Assembly (NCBI GenBank): GCA_910583615.1
Contig: CAJTXP010000044.1
Location: forward strand, 1-31,742
From: an uncultured Lachnospiraceae bacterium
Lineage (GTDB): Bacteria; Bacillota; Clostridia; Lachnospirales; Lachnospiraceae
Direction: 5' to 3'
Length of the DNA stretch: 31,742 nucleotides
Part shown: positions 6,907 through 13,754 of the stretch, piece by piece
How positions within the stretch are numbered: position 1 is the stretch's first letter
Layout: every line of letters starts with the position of its first letter
The notes under the pieces: model-generated
What the model was told of the DNA's origin: nothing
The model's database searches: none
What the model saw: the letters and a program-made list of their open reading frames with translations, nothing else
Position numbers and translations under genes: made by a program

Positions 6907-7836
6907 ATGTGCAGTACAAAAGAAAAGCTTGCTCACCTGGCTGAAGAATGTATACAGATGAGCAGGAATGAGCGTCCGGAACTGATCTGGCTGAAAAAGT
7001 GCTACGACCGGTTCCGAAAACAGTGTTGTCTCCTGGGAAAACACGAAACGGACAAACTGCTGTTTGAAAAAATGTATTCCCGCACGCCGCAGAAGCCTTC
7101 CGATACGCTGAAGATCCGGTACTGGAGAACCGGAAGACATACTCCCGTAAACCGGGAGCAGTGCCTGATGTTTGGTAAAGCGCTGGAACTGAAAGAAACA
7201 GAACTGAATTTCCTCATAAAAAATTATTATAACAGAAACGATCAGGTCTTTGAAGAAAACTCCGAAGATCCCGTATACCTGTCAAGAAAGAAACAAATGG
7301 GCAGGCTGGTGCAGGAGTATCTGGAAAAGATTCATCCAGGGCGGAGAATCCAGATGCGGATCCCCTGCTCTTCTCTGAAAAACAACATCCGGCATCTGTA
7401 CTATATGGATGCAATGAAGTATATTTCTGTTCATTCCCAGCAGATCCGTCTTTCACTGAACAGTCATATTACAAGTATCAATTATGGTACGGAACTGGGC
7501 CGAAGCCTCCGCCTCATCGGCGAAATTCCCCGCAAAACCATGCTGCGGCATCTCCTGATACTGGGAATGCCATACATCAACCGGGAATTGATAGACGAAC
7601 GGCTGGAAGCCTTCGGCTACCTTCCTCTTTGTGAATCCCATACACAGGTTGATGGAGAACATCTGGACTGGCTTTTAATTCGCCTGCTGGAGCTGTATGA
7701 GACAGCCTGTCGCGGCATGGAGCCGGAACAGTGCAGCAAATGGTTTCAGGACGCCTGCAGAATCCTGGACCGGTATTTTGTAGAACAGGAAAAAAACAAT
7801 CTGCGTTTTATGTATTTTAAAGCTTTGAAAGAATAA
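6907..7836 (+). CDS. Probable HTH regulator upstream of the STAND ATPase
   Basis: This is a 309-residue protein with an AAGGATG RBS. The region around residues 70-115 (RYWRTGRHTPVNREQ, FGKALELKETELNFLI) reads like a divergent XRE-type helix-turn-helix, with a helical C-terminal domain of about 190 residues rich in Leu and Arg. No enzymatic motif is seen. It stands at the head of the plus-strand genes, divergent from the DUF5685 operon across about 240 bases, and only 14 bases separate it from the STAND gene. That arrangement fits a paired regulator that switches on the radical SAM operon, or the divergent peptide locus, in response to a signal detected by the STAND protein. The HTH call is moderate and the regulatory role is inferred from position. 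Confidence 0.55.
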   Translation: MCSTKEKLAHLAEECIQMSRNERPELIWLKKCYDRFRKQCCLLGKHETDKLLFEKMYSRTPQKPSDTLKIRYWRTGRHTPVNREQCLMFGKALELKETELNFLIKNYYNRNDQVFEENSEDPVYLSRKKQMGRLVQEYLEKIHPGRRIQMRIPCSSLKNNIRHLYYMDAMKYISVHSQQIRLSLNSHITSINYGTELGRSLRLIGEIPRKTMLRHLLILGMPYINRELIDERLEAFGYLPLCESHTQVDGEHLDWLLIRLLELYETACRGMEPEQCSKWFQDACRILDRYFVEQEKNNLRFMYFKALKE

Positions 7837-7850
7837 GAACCGGAGAACAA

Positions 7851-9890
7851 ATGAACAGAGAAAAGGAATATCGTCAGGAACTCCTGGAATGGAAATGGAG
7901 ACAGATCAAATTCCGAAAAAAATACAGCAATACTCCGGCAGGTTTTTCTGATATCCAGACAGAAAAACAGGCCGTCAGACAATGGAAACAGGAAACTGCC
8001 GTATTCAGAGAAAGTCACAGACATGTCCTGGAATCGGCAAAAGTCTTTTTTGATGAACCGTTTGCAGGAAGAAAAGAAGAAATAAGGCAAATCAGAAGCA
8101 GTTTGAAAAAACGCTCCATGCCAGTTGTCCTTTACGGAATCGGCGGAATCGGAAAAACCGCGCTTGCAAGGGAATACGTCCGAAGATATCAGGAGTCTTA
8201 CGACCATATCCTTTATCTGCCTTTTCCTGCAACAATTGAAGAGCTTATCATCAATGATTTCAGCATCCCCATCTCCAATCTGCACTATGATGCAAACAAC
8301 TATGAAAGCAAACGAAAATATTTCCTTGTAAAATATGAGATTCTTCGGAAAATTGCCGAAAACGAACAGCTTCTGCTCATCATTGACGACTGCAACATCC
8401 GGCAGGACAAAGACATGCCGAAACTTTTCTCTCTTCCCTGCCACATACTGATTACCAGCCGCAGAAACCCTGTTTCCTGGAAATCCTGTCTGGGAATCCA
8501 TATCCGGGAACTGCGTTCAAAAGAAGACTGGAAAGCGTTCATAAAATGCTATCGCCCCGAAGGAGTTCCTGCTGAAAAGCAAAAATATTTTGACGAATAT
8601 CGAAAAAAAATACAGGGACATACACTGCTGATGCAGCAGAAACTGCTGCATCCGGAAAGAGACTTCAACGGAATTACTGAATTCCAGAAGGATCTGTTTC
8701 GGAGAATCCCTCTGAACAAAGAGGAAAAGCAGGCTATGATATATCTTTCCGTCATGCCTTTACAGGGAATTCCCCAAAAGATGTTCCTTGAGATTTCGGA
8801 AATCAATGAACGAACTCTGAATCATCTGAAAGATTTCGGTCTGATCCAGTGGTCCTACAACGGAAACTGGCAGGATGAGATGCTCTCTCTCCATCCAATC
8901 ATCGCCCGGGCTGCTGAAAATGTCTTTTTACCGTCAACCAACAACTGCCGAAGGCTGATCCGCGGATTTGGAGGTTATTTAAATGGAAACGGCAATGATG
9001 AGAACTGCACCTGGGGACGTACCTGGCTGGAAAATCAACGGCTGGAACCCTATGTATTTGCCTTTATCAAAGCATTTCCCCAGCCGGCCCCCTGGCTTGC
9101 AGAAGCCTTTGACGAACTGGTGACATTTTTATGGATTCAGGGCTATTATCAGGAATCTGAGCATTATTCCAGAAAGCTTTTTCATTCTGTGAAAGAATAT
9201 TATGGAGAAAACCATCAGCTGACCGGACAAATGGCGCTTCGTCTGGGCGCCGTATACCATAACCGACAGGAATACGAAAAATCCAGAACCTGGTATCTGT
9301 GGGGGCTTCAGATTCTTGAAAACTGCAGACCGTTTAATCAGTTGTACCGGCTTCACCTTGTTTCCGCATACCATAAAACAGCACGGCTTCTCTGGCACAG
9401 CGGAGATCTGGAACATGGCACAGAAGCCATCGAAAAAGCTTTAAAAAGCCTGGAAGTATTCAGATCTGAACTTTCAGAGGAGCAGGAACAGCTGATTCTC
9501 ATGCATGACCGAAGCCTTGCGTACATCCTTCTGGAAAAAGGGCGGATTCTTTTTCAGAAGGGAAATCTATCTGCAGCGGAACAGATTTGCAAACAACTTT
9601 TTCGGGAATGTGTACGGATTCTTCGGACCAGGTTCCGCATCAACGAATTCATGAATTTTTACATTAAGATCCTGATCGCCAAAAAAGAATATCAAAAAGC
9701 CGAAAAATACGCCAGACGGAACGTGGAACGGGCGCTTTTATACCGGGGGCATGAATTCAAAGACACACTGATCAGTAAAAAGCAGTACACCGATATTCTT
9801 TTCCTGTTGGGCCGAAAGCAGGAAGCACAGAAAATCTATCTGGAACTTATGGGAGAATATCCAATTACCCCTGTTCTGGAAGAAGAATAA
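7851..9890 (+). CDS. STAND (NB-ARC) ATPase with TPR-like C-terminus
   Basis: This 679-residue protein has a charged N-terminal segment (1-65) and then an NB-ARC module: PFAGRKEEI at 70, Walker A GIGGIGKT at 96-103, Walker B LLLIIDDC near 175, and the sensor-like HILITSRR near 205. A winged-helix-like section follows (LSLHPIIARAA near 350). The C-terminal half, from about 400, is helical with repeats that look like TPRs (LRLGAVYHNRQEYEKSRTWY, KILIAKKEYQKAEKYARR). STAND ATPases are signal-dependent switches that oligomerise on ligand binding, in transcription factors of the AfsR/MalT type and in anti-phage Avs proteins. No effector domain (nuclease, TIR, protease) is visible, so with the HTH gene upstream a regulatory role is likelier than defence. 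Confidence 0.85.
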   Translation: MNREKEYRQELLEWKWRQIKFRKKYSNTPAGFSDIQTEKQAVRQWKQETAVFRESHRHVLESAKVFFDEPFAGRKEEIRQIRSSLKKRSMPVVLYGIGGIGKTALAREYVRRYQESYDHILYLPFPATIEELIINDFSIPISNLHYDANNYESKRKYFLVKYEILRKIAENEQLLLIIDDCNIRQDKDMPKLFSLPCHILITSRRNPVSWKSCLGIHIRELRSKEDWKAFIKCYRPEGVPAEKQKYFDEYRKKIQGHTLLMQQKLLHPERDFNGITEFQKDLFRRIPLNKEEKQAMIYLSVMPLQGIPQKMFLEISEINERTLNHLKDFGLIQWSYNGNWQDEMLSLHPIIARAAENVFLPSTNNCRRLIRGFGGYLNGNGNDENCTWGRTWLENQRLEPYVFAFIKAFPQPAPWLAEAFDELVTFLWIQGYYQESEHYSRKLFHSVKEYYGENHQLTGQMALRLGAVYHNRQEYEKSRTWYLWGLQILENCRPFNQLYRLHLVSAYHKTARLLWHSGDLEHGTEAIEKALKSLEVFRSELSEEQEQLILMHDRSLAYILLEKGRILFQKGNLSAAEQICKQLFRECVRILRTRFRINEFMNFYIKILIAKKEYQKAEKYARRNVERALLYRGHEFKDTLISKKQYTDILFLLGRKQEAQKIYLELMGEYPITPVLEEE

Positions 9891-9923
9891 TCCATCCAGA
9901 AAGAAATGTTAAAATTCACTTTA

Positions 9924-9952
9924 TTGAAAAAACAGATCTCAACTGCTAAACT
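9924..9952 (+). promoter_or_regulatory. Candidate promoter of the radical SAM operon
   Basis: A TTGAAA -35 (9924-9929), 17-base spacer and TAAACT -10 (9947-9952) lie in the only sizeable gap (92 bases) between the STAND gene and the first radical SAM gene. The -10 matches the consensus at four of six positions. A second AT-rich stretch, TTTTATAAAATC, directly precedes the GGGAGG RBS. Confidence 0.4.
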
Positions 9953-9982
9953 TTTACAGATTTTATAAAATCGGGAGGATAT

Positions 9983-10918
9983 ATGAAAACATCTTATCTC
10001 GCAATTGGTTATGCCTGTAATCAGAAATGCCGGTTCTGCCCGTGTTCAAAAGAAGAAGCTTCTTATCCGCTGGTATCCGGAGCAGACCTGGAACGAACGG
10101 TTCAGGAGATTCTGAAAGATGACCAGATTGGCCATATCGTCGTATCCGGCGGAGAACCGACCCTGCACCCCTGTCTTTTTGAACTGCTCCATATAATTAC
10201 ATCCAGAGGAATTCAGGCAACAGTTTTATCAAATTCTGAAAAGTTTTCAGATGATGCATTTACCGAACGTCTTCTGTCGTCTGCAGCAACCAAACATCTT
10301 GCTGTCATAACCACTCTGCACAGCCATGACAGTCAGGAACATGAATGGGTCAATCAGACAGCGGGAAGTTTTGAAAGAACCATGAAAGGCCTTTTCAATC
10401 TTCGAAAAAATGGAATTCACGTAACTGTAAAGCACTGCATTACGCGCCTGAATTATCGGGATTTGAAAAATTTTTATGAATCCATGAACCGTCTGTTTGA
10501 CGAACAGGTGGACTTCCAACTGTGCAGTATTGATTACTGCGGACTTACAGAAGAAGATAAATACAATCAGATGGTCGTTTTCCCGAAAATCGCACCGTAC
10601 CTGGAAGAAATGTTTGACGCCTGTCTTCTGGACAGGACGAACGGAAGCCGACGCCATGTATACTGCATCAATATGCCGCTTTGTTCTGCAGATCCATATT
10701 ACTGGGAGTTTTTTGCCGGCAGATCGGAAGGATATGCAAGCTATGCGGCGCCGAAAAGTTCCGGAGTTCCGGGTCTTTCCAGCAAGGTAGAAAAAAACAC
10801 CGGCACTTTTGCAGGCGAATGCGCAAAATGCAAAGTACAGAAGATCTGCTCCGGAACCTACCAAACTGCTTTTTCATATTTCGGAGACCAGATTGTTGCA
10901 CACTATCCGGAGGATTAA
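9983..10918 (+). CDS. Radical SAM enzyme 1 (HxsC-like)
   Basis: This is a 311-residue radical SAM protein with a CNQKCRFC cluster motif (Cys 12, 16, 19) almost at the N-terminus, then VVSGGEPTLHP (GGEP, SAM amino-group binding) and VLSNSEKFSDDAF. The C-terminus has a further Cys group (CAKCKVQKICSG) that could bind an auxiliary cluster. The short N-terminus and the SGGEPTLHP/SNSEKFSD text recall HxsC-type maturases of the His-Xaa-Ser peptide system; I cannot test this without a search. GGGAGG lies before the ATG. It is the first gene of the operon and is followed four bases later by the RRE-like gene. Its substrate is most simply the W-rich precursor encoded 1.8 kb downstream. Confidence 0.88.
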   Translation: MKTSYLAIGYACNQKCRFCPCSKEEASYPLVSGADLERTVQEILKDDQIGHIVVSGGEPTLHPCLFELLHIITSRGIQATVLSNSEKFSDDAFTERLLSSAATKHLAVITTLHSHDSQEHEWVNQTAGSFERTMKGLFNLRKNGIHVTVKHCITRLNYRDLKNFYESMNRLFDEQVDFQLCSIDYCGLTEEDKYNQMVVFPKIAPYLEEMFDACLLDRTNGSRRHVYCINMPLCSADPYYWEFFAGRSEGYASYAAPKSSGVPGLSSKVEKNTGTFAGECAKCKVQKICSGTYQTAFSYFGDQIVAHYPED

Positions 10919-10922
10919 ACAA

Positions 10923-11210
10923 ATGGATTACATAAAACAGCATTATTTTACGGAAGAGAATATCGGTCTCTACTATCTGTCTCCTTATGTGACAGTCAGG
11001 AAGCATCAGCCAGACAGTCTTTGTCTGATCAGGGAGGACCGCCAGACGGAACTGCTGCTCCCTGATGAAAAGCAGCAGGCCCTGGGACTTCTGGAACAGC
11101 TCGTTAACGGTATCTGTGAGACAGATCTTTCGGACTGTCTTTTGGACAGCCTGAATGCAGAACCGCAGGACTGGATCGCCGCCTGCCTGCAGGGAGGAAT
11201 AATCGAATGA
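10923..11210 (+). CDS. PqqD/RRE-like small protein
   Basis: This 95-residue protein has a GGAGG RBS, and its stop overlaps the next ATG (ATGA). The pattern LYYLSPYVTVRKH, LLLPDEKQQALGLLEQL and a C-terminal WIAACLQGGIIE resembles the winged-helix PqqD-like fold (beta strands, then helices, ending in a gly-isoleucine-isoleucine strand). PqqD-like proteins bind RiPP leader peptides and present them to radical SAM enzymes. Position between two radical SAM genes, with translational coupling to the SPASM enzyme, supports a leader-binding role. The alternative is an HxsD-like accessory protein. The fold call is by eye only. Confidence 0.55.
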   Translation: MDYIKQHYFTEENIGLYYLSPYVTVRKHQPDSLCLIREDRQTELLLPDEKQQALGLLEQLVNGICETDLSDCLLDSLNAEPQDWIAACLQGGIIE

Positions 11211-12616
11211 ACCATGACCGGCTAAAGCCTCTGTATCTAGAGCCCTTTGGGGATCAGACCATGGGAGTGGAATTCTCCGGCGCATATGCATGGTCCTGTG
11301 CACACCGGCACCTTCTGCTGAACGCGGACGGACATATGATCCTTCTGGATGACCATTTATTTCAAAGCCTTCTTGGACAGAAACCGGAAGAAGACCTTTA
11401 TATCAAACTGCTTCAGCGGGATTTCGCACATTTTGGCGGACAGAAAAAAACGAATCCCCGTTTCAGAGATCAGATCCGTCCTACTTTTTTCATGATAGAT
11501 TTGACAAACCGCTGCAACATGAACTGTATCTACTGCCTTCGGGACGGAGATACGGTCCGGAATCCCCGGATCATCAGTGAAGAGATGATCCGGAAAGTAT
11601 GCGTCTATATCGCAGAAAACTGCAAACGAAACCAGATCGACCATATCATGGTGCAGCCCTGGGGCGGGGAACCGCTGCTGGAAAAGCAGAAAATCTGGCT
11701 GCTTCAGGACGAACTGGCACGTCATGGAGTCGATGCCCGGCTGACAATCGAAACCAACGGACTTCTTCTGGACGAAACGACCATACAGGAACTTTACGGT
11801 CGAAAGATTTCCGTCAGTGTCAGTATTGACGGTTTTCAGAGTCTGCACGACAGTCAAAGAGTGCTTGCAGGAGGCAGGCCTACCCATAAACATGTAGAAG
11901 ACGCAATCCGAAGACTTCAAAATGTATACGGCGACGATATATCCATCATTGCAACTGTGACCCGTCATTCCGCTCCCTGTCTGGAACAGATGCTGGATTA
12001 TTTCGCCAGGGATCTCCATCTGAAAAATATCAAGATCAATTACGTGCATAAAAGCTCTTTTCAGGAAAACAGCGGATTATGCTTAAACGCAGACGAAATC
12101 AGCCGGTGTGCAGCCCGGATCTTTGACCGGATCCTTGAGTTTCAAAAAGAAGGAGTCTGTATTTCCGAATACAACCTGTGGATCCGCGTCATGAATCTGC
12201 TGACCGGAAAAATGCTGGATATCTGCAGTTCCTCAGGCTGCAGCGGCGGCAGACGGATGATTACTTTTGATATCAACGGAGATATCTTCCCCTGTGACGT
12301 TACGGATTATCCGGAAGAACGGATGGGAAATATCGACACGCATCCGGATCTCCATCGTCTAATCCAGGAATCTGCTGCACAGATGAATTATTTTAAAGAG
12401 AAAAAAGCGCCGGAATGCAGCGTATGTCCATGGCATGTTTACTGTCAGGGCGGCTGCACCGTACATACAAAATGCGCCGGTGTGCTCCCCGGACAGATTG
12501 ATCAGATCGAATGTTCCGTAAACCGGACTCTTTATCCCCGCATCATCCGGCTGATTCTGGAACGGCCGGATCTTATCAACGGACTTTCTGATTCCCGGCT
12601 TCTGGAAGTCCTGTGA
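11207..12616 (+). CDS. Radical SAM/SPASM peptide maturase 2
   Basis: This 469-residue enzyme has an N-terminal 90 residues (HRHLLLNADGHMILLDDHLF, LYIKLLQRDF) that look like a small RRE-like or HxsB-like leader domain. The radical SAM core has CNMNCIYC (Cys 103, 107, 110) and QPWGGEPLL near 160. The C-terminal SPASM domain has CSSSGCSGGRRM, ITFDINGDIFPCD, ERMGNI, CSVCPWHVYCQGGC and a final Cys near IECSVNR. SPASM enzymes of this build make thioether, C-C or C-O crosslinks on RiPP precursors. The gene ends 84 bases before the W-rich precursor and overlaps the RRE-like gene by ATGA, so it is the best candidate for crosslinking the Trp units of that peptide. The assignment to the peptide-maturase class is strong; the exact chemistry is inferred. 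Confidence 0.9.
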   Translation: MNHDRLKPLYLEPFGDQTMGVEFSGAYAWSCAHRHLLLNADGHMILLDDHLFQSLLGQKPEEDLYIKLLQRDFAHFGGQKKTNPRFRDQIRPTFFMIDLTNRCNMNCIYCLRDGDTVRNPRIISEEMIRKVCVYIAENCKRNQIDHIMVQPWGGEPLLEKQKIWLLQDELARHGVDARLTIETNGLLLDETTIQELYGRKISVSVSIDGFQSLHDSQRVLAGGRPTHKHVEDAIRRLQNVYGDDISIIATVTRHSAPCLEQMLDYFARDLHLKNIKINYVHKSSFQENSGLCLNADEISRCAARIFDRILEFQKEGVCISEYNLWIRVMNLLTGKMLDICSSSGCSGGRRMITFDINGDIFPCDVTDYPEERMGNIDTHPDLHRLIQESAAQMNYFKEKKAPECSVCPWHVYCQGGCTVHTKCAGVLPGQIDQIECSVNRTLYPRIIRLILERPDLINGLSDSRLLEVL

Positions 12617-12638
12617 TTTTTGAGATTGTAATCTGTAT

Positions 12639-12656
12639 ATCCGGCAATTGCCGGAT
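12639..12656. promoter_or_regulatory. Perfect 18-bp palindrome upstream of the precursor
   Basis: ATCCGGCAATTGCCGGAT is a perfect palindrome 44 bases upstream of the precursor ATG and 22 bases past the preceding stop codon. No T-run follows, so it is not an intrinsic terminator. It could be a dimeric regulator site or a stable mRNA hairpin that protects the precursor transcript. An AT-rich stretch (ATATATATTTTAAT) between it and the RBS could hold a -10 element. Confidence 0.55.
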
Positions 12657-12700
12657 CAGCGGATTCCAATATATATTTTAATCTGAAAAGAGGTGAAAAC

Positions 12701-12844
12701 ATGAAAAAAATCGAGATGTTCTCCAAAAAGCTTGGAAAAACCATTCCTGTAAGAACCAGCAACGGACTTTCTGCTGCCCTGGGCTGGACAAACAGCGGCT
12801 GGAGCAAAAGCGGAGGCTGGAAGAAACCGACCGCAATCCAGTAA
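12701..12844 (+). CDS. W-rich RiPP precursor peptide (47 aa)
   Basis: The ATG follows an AGAGGTG RBS, and a 47-codon frame ends with TAA at 12842-12844. The peptide has no Cys. Residues 1-22 are a basic leader-like part (MKKIEMFSKKLGKTIPVR), and a Gly/Ser/Trp-rich tail follows. The tail has three GW units: W29-T-N31, W34-S-K36 and W40-K-K42, with small residues between them. Aromatic-X-X units with Asn or Lys at the third place are the substrate sites of three-residue cyclophane (triceptide) enzymes, and WSKS also occurs in the darobactin core, where DarE links Trp to Lys. The gene lies between radical SAM genes 2 and 3 with a palindrome before and a hairpin after it. I regard it as the substrate of the operon. 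The actual crosslinks are a prediction. Confidence 0.87.
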   Translation: MKKIEMFSKKLGKTIPVRTSNGLSAALGWTNSGWSKSGGWKKPTAIQ

Positions 12845-12897
12845 TCTTTCCACTGTAAATGTGCCGGACAAAAAATCAGCCGGCAGACTGCACCCGA

Positions 12898-12917
12898 TCC
12901 TGGCCGTCCGGCCAGGA
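12898..12917 (+). promoter_or_regulatory. Hairpin between the precursor and radical SAM 3 genes
   Basis: TCCTGGCC and GGCCAGGA are perfect 8-bp arms around a GTCC loop. There is no T-run, so it may slow polymerase or protect the upstream precursor mRNA from 3' decay. Partial attenuation after the precursor is common in RiPP operons, where more substrate than enzyme is needed. Confidence 0.55.
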
Positions 12918-12953
12918 CCGGATATTCTGAAGACAAAGGAGACGCCGATAAAC

Positions 12954-13754
12954 ATGGTCCTGGCATTAATGGTCACAGAACAATGTAATTTTCACTGCGG
13001 ACACTGCATGGTAAACAGCTCCCATGAATATTCCTGTGTAAGCGAAGAAATCATCGAAAGATTTCTTCATACTCTGCGTATTGGGCACCCTGATGAAGTC
13101 TATCTTCTGGGCGGAGAGCCTCTCCTTCATATTGACGTGGTGGAAAAGCTCACTGCACAGATAAAACCTTACTGCCGGAATATTATGATCTTCACAAACG
13201 GAACTTTTCTGCTGAACAGCCACCTGAAACAAAAAGTGGACGATCTGGGAGTGTCCATAAGAATCAGTGATGACCGGTTTCACAGGGCCCAGTGGAGCCA
13301 AAAGCTGGAACAGGCGATTCTGACATCCGGCTGCCTGATCGCAAGAAAAGAAGCAGACGAAGACATGATCCCGGTGGGACGCGCATATGAAGAGTTCAAA
13401 CATCTGACCTACCATATGGGCTGCTCTCTGCTGACCGGACGGTACGATGAAAGCTATCCGAACGGGCATCGCTATATGGTCATGCTGAATGGAGATGTCA
13501 ATCTGTACTGTGCCACGATTGAAGGGGCTCTTGCAAATGTGCTGGAAGAGAAAGACGTCACCTATGATCTTCTCGTGGAAAGGGAAAAAATTCTCCACAA
13601 TTACCTGATGCAGGAAGTTATTCGCTGTGAAGAAGACATGTATATGGCGGTCATGTGCAACCGCTGTTCCCGATATAAAGTAACCGCCAGACACATCCTG
13701 TATGAAGGACGGATCGTCGCAGACACCGACGATTACCGAATTTCCAGGTCATGA
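12954..13754 (+). CDS. Radical SAM enzyme 3 (short form)
   Basis: I choose ATG 12954, with AAAGGAGACG 11 bases upstream, over an in-frame GTG at 12861 that has no RBS and would begin before the hairpin. The 266-residue protein starts MVLALMVTEQ and has CNFHCGHC at Cys 11, 15 and 18, then LLGGEPLLH and MIFTNGTFL. The C-terminal part has MLNGDVNLYCATIEG, and CNRCSRYK near the end may bind a second cluster. It is compact, without a full SPASM domain. The stop overlaps the peptidase start (ATGA), so the two are translationally coupled. It is probably a second modifying enzyme for the precursor; the reaction is unknown. Confidence 0.85.
   Translation: MVLALMVTEQCNFHCGHCMVNSSHEYSCVSEEIIERFLHTLRIGHPDEVYLLGGEPLLHIDVVEKLTAQIKPYCRNIMIFTNGTFLLNSHLKQKVDDLGVSIRISDDRFHRAQWSQKLEQAILTSGCLIARKEADEDMIPVGRAYEEFKHLTYHMGCSLLTGRYDESYPNGHRYMVMLNGDVNLYCATIEGALANVLEEKDVTYDLLVEREKILHNYLMQEVIRCEEDMYMAVMCNRCSRYKVTARHILYEGRIVADTDDYRISRS

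Noticed and set aside
6784..7140. 118-codon minus-strand frame overlapping the HTH gene and divergent gap
   Set aside because: No RBS, Phe-rich antisense text. The opposite-strand gene has better coding character and RBS.
7851..9890. STAND ATPase as an Avs-type anti-phage effector
   Set aside because: No nuclease, TIR, protease or membrane effector domain is visible, and it is set beside an HTH gene and a biosynthetic operon.
12861..12953. GTG-initiated 31-codon extension of radical SAM 3
   Set aside because: No RBS before the GTG, and the extension spans a strong hairpin. ATG 12954 has a good RBS and places the cluster motif at the usual distance from the N-terminus.
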